32,806 bases of DNA from positions 1 to 32,806 of the forward strand of contig CAJQIC010000028.1 in assembly GCA_905478335.1 (NCBI GenBank), read 5' to 3'. A program made the position numbers and the translations under genes. The notes under the pieces were generated by a model. The model saw only the letters and a program-made list of their open reading frames with translations. It was not told where the DNA came from and made no database searches. This stretch comes from an uncultured Bacteroidia bacterium (lineage in GTDB: Bacteria; Bacteroidota; Bacteroidia; NS11-12g; UBA9320). Of the stretch, positions 1 through 7,825 are shown piece after piece. Every line of letters starts with the position of its first letter. Within the stretch, counting starts at the first letter, position 1.

Positions 1-684
1 TGCAAATGACTTAAGCACTCTGATGCCTGAAAAGGATTCCTGAACGAAGGTCGTAATGCCAGATAATTTGGCTTGCAACACGCTGCTTCGCTTGTTTATA
101 ATTTCACTGACATAGTAAATTGAGACAGACAAAATGGGTAGCGGTATGAGTACATACAGGGTTATTGTAGGATTGATGGATACCATCACAGAAATTACCA
201 AAATAAACAAGGCAATTAGATTAATGGTATACATAACCGCAGGACCTAAATACATGCGCACCTGGCTTACATCTTCACTGATTCTGTTCATCAAATCACC
301 TGTGTAGTTTTTGCTATAAAAAGACGCACCGAGCTTTTGATATTGCTCAAAAATCTCGTTTTTTAAATCGAACTCAATATATCGAGACATCACAATAACG
401 GTTTGACGCATGAAATACATAAATATGCCCTTTACAATTGCGCTAGCTAAAACTAGGCCACCAAAAAATAAGGCCATGGTCGATATTTCTTTTAGAATAA
501 CCTCTTGAGAAATGTTTAATACTTGGTACAACTTGACATTTGCAATCATACTATCGATTGCTGTACGCACTATAGGTGCAATCAAGATGGCAAAAATATT
601 TGAACAGACGATGAAAAGCACACCTAACCCTAGGTAAACACTGTATTTCCGGAAGTATTTGTTTAAATAAAAAAGGGGTTTCAA
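1..684 (-). CDS. ABC exporter (MsbA/multidrug type), N-terminal membrane domain, cut by window edge
   Basis: The reverse strand is open from the left window edge to about 690 and translates to a classic type I ABC exporter membrane domain. The N-terminus reads KPLFYLNKYFRKY, followed by a hydrophobic segment, then the motifs SRYIEFDLKNEIFEQYQKLG, GDLMNRISEDVSQVR and, near the edge, TFVQESFSGIRVLKSFA. These are typical of Bacteroidota MsbA-like lipid or drug exporters acting in the inner membrane. The ATPase domain lies outside the window. No ATG is available: an in-frame TAG sits at 714-712, and the plausible starts are TTG at 684 or CTG at 690. I chose TTG because other genes in this window also seem to use it. 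The gene diverges from the dehydrogenase at 766. The substrate cannot be told from this part. Confidence 0.85.
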   Translation of the reverse strand, partial: MKPLFYLNKYFRKYSVYLGLGVLFIVCSNIFAILIAPIVRTAIDSMIANVKLYQVLNISQEVILKEISTMALFFGGLVLASAIVKGIFMYFMRQTVIVMSRYIEFDLKNEIFEQYQKLGASFYSKNYTGDLMNRISEDVSQVRMYLGPAVMYTINLIALFILVISVMVSINPTITLYVLIPLPILSVSIYYVSEIINKRSSVLQAKLSGITTFVQESFSGIRVLKSFA

Positions 685-712
685 ATCCAGATGTTTTGAG
701 TTAAAAAAAGCC

Positions 713-740
713 TAATTTCGCAGCGGCAAATTTAAGCCGA
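713..740. promoter_or_regulatory. Overlapping divergent promoter for the ABC exporter and leucine dehydrogenase genes
   Basis: TAATTTCG at 713-720 on the + strand resembles the Bacteroidota -7 element (TAnnTTTG) and lies about 45 bases before the dehydrogenase ATG. A perfect TAAATTTG lies on the - strand at 734-727, about 43 bases before the exporter start. The two boxes face each other with only six bases between them, so the predicted transcripts would overlap at their 5' ends. The 14-mer CAAATTTAAGCCGA (727-740) recurs at the other divergent gene pair (11259-11272). No convincing -33 element is visible. Confidence 0.5.
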
Positions 741-765
741 TATTCACAATCAAAAAGGACATTAT

Positions 766-1866
766 ATGACTGAGGTATCACAAGTAAAAAACGCTCTATC
801 TTCAAATTTGTTTTCACATCTTACCGAACACGACCACGAACAAATATTAGTATGTAATGATAACAATACTGGTTTAAAAGCCATTATTGCTATTCATAAT
901 ACTGTTTTAGGTCCTGGATTAGGGGGTACACGGATGTGGAGTTACAATAATGAGTCAGAAGCGATGCGTGATGTTTTACGATTAAGTCGGGGTATGACTT
1001 ATAAAGCGAGTATTTCAGGGTTAAATCTTGGTGGCGCAAAAGCAGTTATCATAGGAGATTCGAAAACTCAGAAGAGTGAAGCATTAATGAGAAAGTTTGG
1101 ACGCTTTGTTAACAACCTAGCAGGAAAGTACATTACTGCGGAAGACGTTGGAACAACCACCCAAGACATGGAATATGTAAACATGGAAACTGACAATGTA
1201 GTTGGTTTGCCTGAAAGTAGAGGCGGTGGAGGAGATCCATCACCGGTCACGGCATACGGTGTATATGTGGGGATGAAATCTGCAGCGAAGAAACGTTGGG
1301 GAAGTGATAGCTTGTCTGGTAAAAAAGTGGCTGTTATGGGTATTGGTAAAGTAGGGATGCACCTTTTGGAATATATGCACAAAGAGGGCGCAAAATTTTA
1401 TGTTTCGGATATGAATGATGCGGCTTTAAAAGAAGCAGCTTCAAGATTCGGTGCGAGCATTGTTGCCAACGATGATATCTACGATACAGACGCTGAGATT
1501 TTTGCACCTTGTGCACTTGGCGGTATCATAAACACCGATACAATCAATCGATTAAAATGTGAAGTAATTGCTGGTGCAGCAAATAACCAGTTGGATAATG
1601 AAGATGTACACGGCGATATGCTTGTTAAAAAAGGTATCGTATATGCCCCTGATTTCTTAATCAACGCAGGTGGTTTGATCAATGTGTATAGCGAGTGGAC
1701 TGGATATAACCGAGAGAATGCACTTAGAGATACAGAACGCATATACGACACGTTAGATTCGATATTTAGGGTATCTGAAGAAACGGAGATGCACACACAA
1801 GCTGCAGCTACGCATTTAGCTCAAAAACGAATAACAGATATTATGCACGTTCAGTCTAAGATATAA
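766..1866 (+). CDS. ldh: Leucine/valine dehydrogenase (Glu/Leu/Phe/Val dehydrogenase family)
   Basis: NAD-dependent oxidative deamination of branched-chain amino acids to their 2-oxo acids in the cytoplasm. At 366 residues the protein matches the leucine dehydrogenase length, well below glutamate dehydrogenases. The N-terminal substrate domain has GLGGTRMW (51-58), the substrate-binding lysine in MTYKASISGLNLGG (K80), the catalytic lysine in GGAKAVI (K92), and the conserved aspartate in TAEDVGT (D127). The dinucleotide-binding domain has GIGKVG (192-197). The ATG follows an A-rich leader without a clear Shine-Dalgarno. It is a single-gene unit: divergent from the ABC exporter and separated from the convergent CapD gene by a bidirectional terminator. 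Choosing between leucine, valine or broad branched-chain specificity is not possible from sequence. Phenylalanine dehydrogenase is a less likely alternative. Confidence 0.93.
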   Translation: MTEVSQVKNALSSNLFSHLTEHDHEQILVCNDNNTGLKAIIAIHNTVLGPGLGGTRMWSYNNESEAMRDVLRLSRGMTYKASISGLNLGGAKAVIIGDSKTQKSEALMRKFGRFVNNLAGKYITAEDVGTTTQDMEYVNMETDNVVGLPESRGGGGDPSPVTAYGVYVGMKSAAKKRWGSDSLSGKKVAVMGIGKVGMHLLEYMHKEGAKFYVSDMNDAALKEAASRFGASIVANDDIYDTDAEIFAPCALGGIINTDTINRLKCEVIAGAANNQLDNEDVHGDMLVKKGIVYAPDFLINAGGLINVYSEWTGYNRENALRDTERIYDTLDSIFRVSEETEMHTQAAATHLAQKRITDIMHVQSKI

Positions 1867-1881
1867 TTTAGACCATAAAGC

Positions 1882-1917
1882 AAAAAAAGTCTCCATGATT
1901 TCATGGAGACTTTTTTT
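1882..1917. terminator. Bidirectional rho-independent terminator
   Basis: A perfect 17-bp inverted repeat, with arms 1882-1898 and 1901-1917 separated by TT, has the core AGTCTCCATGA. It is flanked by seven A on the left and seven T on the right, so it gives a hairpin plus U-tract on either strand. It lies between the convergent dehydrogenase and CapD-like genes and can serve both. Confidence 0.93.
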
Positions 1918-1936
1918 ATGCAAGTTCTTTTATTGT

Positions 1937-3856
1937 TTACTCTATGGCCAATTCAGCTTTCTTGTCAAGCTCTTCGTAGATAGAGTTGTTGCTTATAAAC
2001 TCAGGAATCATTTCCTTCATACTGGTAACAATTAACCTGTTGGTTAATTTGTCTTTGTTTTTTCGCATTCCCTCAATGACCTCTTCAATTTCATTGAAAT
2101 CAGACTTGTGCACCTTGGCCACCATGATTTTCGGATGGTGTGTGCCAATGGTCTGTTCTTTTTGGTTTAGCAATTCTTCTGTAAGCTTCTCTCCGGGTCT
2201 TAAACCAGTAAATACGATTTCAATGTCCTTGCCTTCTTGGAACCCAGAAAGTTTTATCATTTTCCTGGCCAAATCAACGATTCGAACAGATTGACCCATG
2301 TCAAAAATATAAATCTCACCACCGTTACCCATTGAGCCAGCTTCCAGAACCAATTGACACGCTTCTGGAATGGTCATAAAATAACGTGTAATGTCAGGAT
2401 GTGTTACGGTTATCGGCCCACCGTCTTCAATTTGTTGTTTGAATCTTGGTATTACCGATCCGTTTGATCCCAATACATTGCCAAATCGAGTGGTGATGAA
2501 TTTTGTATGGGTGTTGTGTTTAATGTCAAGAATATTATTGAGAGACTGCACATATATTTCAGCCATCCGTTTGCTTGCGCCCATAATATTTGTTGGGTTA
2601 ACAGCCTTGTCGGTAGATACAAAAACGAACTTCTCAGCATTATATTCAACGGCCATATTGGCCAATATACGTGTACCAAATACGTTAGTGTTAACCGCTT
2701 CATACGGGTTGTCTTCCATCAACGGTACGTGCTTATAAGCAGCAGCATGAAATATAATATCTGGCTTAAATGCTTTAAATAACATACGCATTCTGCCTTC
2801 GTTGGCCACATCACCAATCATCACTTCAACATTTGGTTTGTTGATTTTATACTCTAACTCATACAGCGGTGTTTCAGCTTGGTCTAATAATACCAGATAC
2901 TTTGGGTTGTATTCTTTACACTGCTGCGCAATTTCACTTCCAATGGATCCAGCTGCTCCTGTTACAAAAACTACTTTGCCTTTAAGTGCATTGCGTATGT
3001 TTTTATTTTCAAGATCTATGGGTTCTCGTCCTAAGAGGTCGGATACGTTTACGTTCTTGATTTGATTAAATGTAAACTCACCATTAATCCATTTGTCGAT
3101 AGGAGGAACATTCTTAATCACCAAGTTGTGCTGCAGCCCCATTTCAATCACTTTTTTCTTCTTATAGCCAGCTATTTCAGGAATCGCGATAATCAATTCT
3201 TTCGGTTGAAATTTCTCTATGACAAAATCAAATTTTTTATTGAAGTTATAAATACTTACGCCTTCCGCCGACTTGCCTGATAATTGACGGTTATCGTCTA
3301 AGAATGCCACCACTCTGAATTGAGAAGACATGTCCGCTTCTATAGACCGCTTGGCCATCAAACCGGTATGCCCCGCACCATAGATAATGATGTTTTGTAT
3401 GTTGTTATGTTGAATTCTATTAAATCTTCGATATATAAGCTTATATCCAATCCGCAAACTTGTTAGGGCAACCAAACATATAAGGTAGTCCATGATAATG
3501 ATGGACCTTCTGGCCACAATTAATAAGTCATGTTGCGATTGCATATAACGTCTAATAATCACAAAAGCGAACGTGCTTATGGTCATCGCAATGAAAATAC
3601 GTGTTGCATCTTGAATACTTGTGTACTTAACAATGCCTTTGTATGACCTGGTCACTACAATTGCCAACGCTTTTAAAAGCAACATCATCATGAGCGGCAT
3701 TAAAAGCTCATCCATGGTGAATGTTTCGAATTGTAGATTTCGGATTATGGAGTAAGAAAAAACAAATGATATAGCAACAACTACTAGGTCTATATTGAAC
3801 ACAACCCACCTAGGCGTGTGGCGGATAAAGATCCTCCGTAAATAGTCAAAAATCAT
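1937..3856 (-). CDS. Membrane-bound nucleotide-sugar 4,6-dehydratase, CapD/WbpM family
   Basis: Likely converts a UDP-HexNAc to its 4-keto-6-deoxy form, the first step towards modified surface or glycoprotein sugars. At 639 residues it is the long WbpM/PglF-type form. About four membrane segments occupy residues 15-140. A first Rossmann-like domain starts at YGAGHTG (159-165). The extended SDR domain starts at GAAGSIGSE (300-308) and includes HAAAYKHVPLMEDNP (370-384) and VSTDKAVNPTNIMGASK (413-429). In this last motif the usual SDR tyrosine is a methionine (M425, K429), the Ser-Met-Lys arrangement known from WbpM-type enzymes. Monocistronic by position, with its own -7-like box upstream. A second glycan locus begins at 29.7 kb, so the two may feed the same pathway. 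The exact sugar substrate is unknown. Confidence 0.93.
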   Translation of the reverse strand: MIFDYLRRIFIRHTPRWVVFNIDLVVVAISFVFSYSIIRNLQFETFTMDELLMPLMMMLLLKALAIVVTRSYKGIVKYTSIQDATRIFIAMTISTFAFVIIRRYMQSQHDLLIVARRSIIIMDYLICLVALTSLRIGYKLIYRRFNRIQHNNIQNIIIYGAGHTGLMAKRSIEADMSSQFRVVAFLDDNRQLSGKSAEGVSIYNFNKKFDFVIEKFQPKELIIAIPEIAGYKKKKVIEMGLQHNLVIKNVPPIDKWINGEFTFNQIKNVNVSDLLGREPIDLENKNIRNALKGKVVFVTGAAGSIGSEIAQQCKEYNPKYLVLLDQAETPLYELEYKINKPNVEVMIGDVANEGRMRMLFKAFKPDIIFHAAAYKHVPLMEDNPYEAVNTNVFGTRILANMAVEYNAEKFVFVSTDKAVNPTNIMGASKRMAEIYVQSLNNILDIKHNTHTKFITTRFGNVLGSNGSVIPRFKQQIEDGGPITVTHPDITRYFMTIPEACQLVLEAGSMGNGGEIYIFDMGQSVRIVDLARKMIKLSGFQEGKDIEIVFTGLRPGEKLTEELLNQKEQTIGTHHPKIMVAKVHKSDFNEIEEVIEGMRKNKDKLTNRLIVTSMKEMIPEFISNNSIYEELDKKAELAIE

Positions 3857-3878
3857 CTCAGTGTTGTTTTAGTCTTGA

Positions 3879-3886
3879 CAAAAATA
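3879..3886 (-). promoter_or_regulatory. Putative -7 element for the CapD-like gene
   Basis: On the reverse strand TATTTTTG fits the Bacteroidota TAnnTTTG consensus and sits 22 bases ahead of the CapD ATG at 3856. No clear -33 TTTG is seen, and the region is AT-rich, so a chance match is possible. Confidence 0.35.
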
Positions 3887-4007
3887 TATGAATTATTTCG
3901 TAATGACCCTAATTTGAAGGTATGATAATGTTAATAACAGGTAATAATGTGCACTTTTAATCCACAAAATAAATCGTTGAATTGGCGTGTAATAGTCAGG
4001 TTTGCAG

Positions 4008-7000
4008 TTATTTGACTACGGTCACTGTTCCTTTGCGGTGGTGTACGGATCTGTCCCATCCGGTATACCTAATTTTGTAGATGTATACCGTGTTTGAGGC
4101 TTGTTTTTCCTGATAAAATCCGTCCCAGTCCGATTTTACGTTATTTGAGTCATATACTTTTTCACCCCACCGATTGTATACCTGAACCTCATATTCTTTG
4201 ACAAAGACAGGTACAATACCCCATAATTCATTTAGGTTGTCGCCGTTTGGCGTGAACGCATTTGGAACATGCAAAAGCGGTGGTTGAATGAGGTAAATTT
4301 TGTTTGATTGACTTTCTGCATCGTATCCGCCGCCATTCTCCATTCCTGTTACGCGATACCAATATCCGCCCCAACAATAATTAAACGATGTGTCTTTATA
4401 ATATCTATCATCATAGGCGGTGGCAACAATCGGGCGCAACGACCCTGTGTCAACGCTTCTTGACAAGACGTATTCATTTACACCTGCGGGCCAATCTTTA
4501 TACTCGTTCCACCATAGTTGATGTTCAAACGGCTCACTAATGCCTTCTAAAACAATTGTACAGCCAATGTTACTGTGCTTACTGCGGTGGCCGCAATTGT
4601 CATTGACAACGATGGCATAGCAGTACGATTGATTGTTTACGTCTACGTTCTTGTCTATAAAGAAAGTGTCGTACAATTCATACGTAGATGCATAATATTC
4701 AAACACTTCTTTGTTGTCATTTTTCTTTCGGTAAATGTCGTAATAGCCAAAATCCGTTTCGTTACTGTGCAACCAATGAACGCTTACTTCGTTGTCGTCT
4801 GTCACCGTTGCTGTTACAACGTAGGTTACCTCAATAGGGAATTCAAATTCTTTTGTTGTCGATACGATGTAACTCTTGTCTCCGTCTTTGTCGCATAAAT
4901 TGGTTACAACCAAAAAGTATTCGTAGTTCGTTCGTTTTGGATTTGTAACGTCATTATCTGTATAGCTAGCCCCATTTATGGTTTTGTATTCACCCAGAAC
5001 AGATGTGTCGCCACTTGGGGATACTTTATATAAGGTAGTATGACTGAAGTATTTTGAGTACGGAATCGGATCCCAATTCAATTTGACCGCATCATCGCCA
5101 ATAAAATTAAGACAAATAGTCTTAGGTGGGTCAAGTACTGGTGGTGGGGTAATCACAAATCGAATGGTGGCTTGACTATCCAATACGCCCGGACATCCTT
5201 GATCAATTACATAGACCAACATTTCGAGTGTGTCGCCCACATCGTCACAACCTGCGGTGACCTTTATGTTTTGTGTCCAATTCTCAAGTGCTTTAGAATA
5301 TGGCTTGTATGCCACCATATTTGGCACAGTAGGAACGTCGGGTGTAACTGTTACAAAAAGACTATCATCATCCGGATCAAATATGCTATACAAAAATGAA
5401 AAAGTATCTAAGGCGCCAAAGGTGAAAAGCGTATCAGTTAATTGAGGCTTTCGATTTAAATTACCAAAGGCAATCTTGAATGCAGCGTTACTACATCGTG
5501 GACTTACGTTTTTCTCGGCATAAGCACCAGTTGTGGTTGGAAAGTCGCTAATGGCATGTTGCCAATTTGTTTCAGGGCAACTTGCACAGACAGATTGGTA
5601 TATCACACCTTTTTTATCAAAACGGCTTGTACCACCATCCACGTGATCGTTAGTCTGACTGCCACCAAAGTAGGTTCCATACAAAAGTTCTTTAGCATTT
5701 TTGGATAACACCATTAAGTAGAAATCACTGCCATCTGTGGTTTTTTGGTAAGCGTCAGGAGTAATAGGCAGGTTGGATGTACTACTAAAAGATTTTGTGC
5801 TGGTTTCTCCTCCCCAACCCGACACAAATATTTTTCGACATTCATCTACCAAAAAGGCGTTGATTGTTATGTCAGGAGATGTTTTGCCAGTACCGAAAAC
5901 AGTCGAAAACTCTACCTTGTCTAATGCGTCATCAAACTTTGTGATGAACTGCCCGCTGCCTGGATCACTGTAAACATTTCCAGAGACAGGCATTTGACCC
6001 ATGCTCTGTCCGACAACGTAAATCTTATTTTCAAAATCAATGTCTAACGAGAAAATCTGATCATACTTACTCGTTCCCCAATAACCAATTTTGGTTAAAC
6101 TAAAGTTGGCTGGATTTAACATCGCTATAAAACCATCAGAAATTCCGCCTTTGGCTCTTGTGCCTATTTGTGCAGTTGCTTTAGGTAAATTGTCGCTTTT
6201 TGTTCCTCCAGATGCATATACGATGCCACTCGAATCAAGATCCACGGTGTACAGGGCATCGCCATCTGTCCCACCCAAATAGGTGCCCCATAACATCTCA
6301 GAAAGGTCGGGATTCATCATAATAAACAACCCATCTTGTCGGCCATTACGCTGTGATTGGAAAGCATTTTTTAATGGGAAGTCATCTGAACTCGTACAGG
6401 TAGATGCATAGATGATGTCATTGGAATCAACAATAACCTCGCCTCTATGGTTGTCTGCATAAAAGAAGTTTAAAACGGGTTCTTCGTTTTGACCATCAAC
6501 GTCACTTCCGCCCAAAAATGTAGAACCAATTAGTGCTGTTCCACCTGCATTGAATTTGGTAAAAATGATGTCGCTTATCCCGTTGTTGAATTTTTGAAAA
6601 GCGGATAATGAAGTAGGGTAGTTGAGTGAATACGTTGTGCCGAAAACAATCAAGTTGGAATTCTTGTCTACAACGATACTATGTGGGTACTCATTATGTG
6701 CACCGCCAATGTACGTGGCATATATCAAAGTGCTCCCGTCAGGACTATACTTGCTCAATGTAATGTCACACGGAAACATATAACCACCGAATCTATCTTT
6801 GCTGGATCCGCCTCCATACGTCCTACTAAATGCCCCTGGAGTTGTGGGGTAAAATCCGTTACGGTTGAAATCGTAATCCGGTGCTGTAGCAATACCTCCT
6901 GAGTATAAGCTTCCTGCCGAATCGTACGTTGCGGTAAAACCAAAATTATCTACACTGTTGCCTGCATAGGTCGCAAAAACGACTTCTGGATCAATAATGA

Positions 7001-7736
7001 TATTGTCTAATTGCGAAGTGTTCAATACCTCAAATTTGATTAAGCCATTGACGATTTTATACTGGACCGAAACTTCATTTTTTTCAGAACCGTCAATTGT
7101 GAAACTTACGGGTATATGGTCAACCAAATTGCCAAGGCTTGTGCTAATTTTCAGGGAATCAGCAAAAACCTGCACACTATCCACGTCATTGTATCTCAAA
7201 CGAATGTCGTTTAGGTTTCCACCCGATTTTACATGAAAGTCATATTTCAATCCAGTGCCTTTGCCATGCACGATTAAGTCGATGTTGTCATACAGATTTA
7301 CATAACGCACAACACCAAAATCCCGCACGTTTGAAGCCCAAGAAGACTTATCGTCACCATGGAAATAGTTGAGATAATAATTACTTACCATCTCTCCTTG
7401 TGGTTTTACATCACTGTTTGCTCCGACAAACTCCAACTCAAAATGATGATAGTTTACAGTAATTGGTTTCTCGGCTGATTTGAAAAGTCTTTTTTCAGCG
7501 TGATGTGGGTGATCCACGACCTTTGCCCAGGCACGTGCATCGTATTGTAGAATTGAAATACTTTGATTCTTTAGGTAGATGACCGCTCCATTCGTTTGTT
7601 TTTTAAAACGAACTTCTGGATTCCATTGCCCTTTATTTTCTGTAAGGTATCGTTGCCCGAAAACGCTTTGGGGAAAGCAAAGTAGGACTACCGTCCACAA
7701 TGCAAGGTGCACTATTCCATTTAGAACTATTTTCAA
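4008..7736 (-). CDS. Large secreted beta-propeller protein with T9SS type B (gliding motility-type) C-terminal signal
   Basis: A 1242-residue exported protein. Residues 1-28 form a signal peptide ending in VFG-Q. Residues 29 to about 250 resemble the N-terminal domain that opens many such proteins (TENKGQWNPEVRFK). SBBP-type propeller repeats follow to about residue 760 (FATYAGNSVDNFGF, IYATYIGGAHNEYPHS, GTYLGGTDGD, GTYFGGSQTNDHVDGG). Fibronectin-III-like segments come next. The last 89 residues (1154-1242) are a clear type B sorting domain, with VPNAFTPNGDNLNELWGI, VYNRWGEKVYDS, DWDGFY and a terminal KGTVTVVK. Such proteins are exported by the type IX system and displayed or released at the cell surface. 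It lies 89 bases downstream of the CAP-domain gene and is probably co-transcribed with it. The ligand or substrate is unknown; adhesin-like function is a guess. Confidence 0.9.
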   Translation of the reverse strand: MKIVLNGIVHLALWTVVLLCFPQSVFGQRYLTENKGQWNPEVRFKKQTNGAVIYLKNQSISILQYDARAWAKVVDHPHHAEKRLFKSAEKPITVNYHHFELEFVGANSDVKPQGEMVSNYYLNYFHGDDKSSWASNVRDFGVVRYVNLYDNIDLIVHGKGTGLKYDFHVKSGGNLNDIRLRYNDVDSVQVFADSLKISTSLGNLVDHIPVSFTIDGSEKNEVSVQYKIVNGLIKFEVLNTSQLDNIIIDPEVVFATYAGNSVDNFGFTATYDSAGSLYSGGIATAPDYDFNRNGFYPTTPGAFSRTYGGGSSKDRFGGYMFPCDITLSKYSPDGSTLIYATYIGGAHNEYPHSIVVDKNSNLIVFGTTYSLNYPTSLSAFQKFNNGISDIIFTKFNAGGTALIGSTFLGGSDVDGQNEEPVLNFFYADNHRGEVIVDSNDIIYASTCTSSDDFPLKNAFQSQRNGRQDGLFIMMNPDLSEMLWGTYLGGTDGDALYTVDLDSSGIVYASGGTKSDNLPKATAQIGTRAKGGISDGFIAMLNPANFSLTKIGYWGTSKYDQIFSLDIDFENKIYVVGQSMGQMPVSGNVYSDPGSGQFITKFDDALDKVEFSTVFGTGKTSPDITINAFLVDECRKIFVSGWGGETSTKSFSSTSNLPITPDAYQKTTDGSDFYLMVLSKNAKELLYGTYFGGSQTNDHVDGGTSRFDKKGVIYQSVCASCPETNWQHAISDFPTTTGAYAEKNVSPRCSNAAFKIAFGNLNRKPQLTDTLFTFGALDTFSFLYSIFDPDDDSLFVTVTPDVPTVPNMVAYKPYSKALENWTQNIKVTAGCDDVGDTLEMLVYVIDQGCPGVLDSQATIRFVITPPPVLDPPKTICLNFIGDDAVKLNWDPIPYSKYFSHTTLYKVSPSGDTSVLGEYKTINGASYTDNDVTNPKRTNYEYFLVVTNLCDKDGDKSYIVSTTKEFEFPIEVTYVVTATVTDDNEVSVHWLHSNETDFGYYDIYRKKNDNKEVFEYYASTYELYDTFFIDKNVDVNNQSYCYAIVVNDNCGHRSKHSNIGCTIVLEGISEPFEHQLWWNEYKDWPAGVNEYVLSRSVDTGSLRPIVATAYDDRYYKDTSFNYCWGGYWYRVTGMENGGGYDAESQSNKIYLIQPPLLHVPNAFTPNGDNLNELWGIVPVFVKEYEVQVYNRWGEKVYDSNNVKSDWDGFYQEKQASNTVYIYKIRYTGWDRSVHHRKGTVTVVK

Positions 7737-7825
7737 ACCTAGTTTATCAAAGATAACGTAAGCCCTGCTAACGAACTTACATGGTCTAATAATATGACGA
7801 ATAAGTGAGCGGTTTCGTTGCCTCG

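Noticed and set aside
3857-4007. Terminator or small RNA between the CapD-like gene and the T9SS cargo gene
   Set aside because: Apart from the -7-like box no stable hairpin with a T-tract or other structure is visible.
4575-4898. Open frame antisense to the large T9SS cargo gene
   Set aside because: It is a shadow of the strand-rich coding sequence on the other strand and shows no family-like motif or start context.
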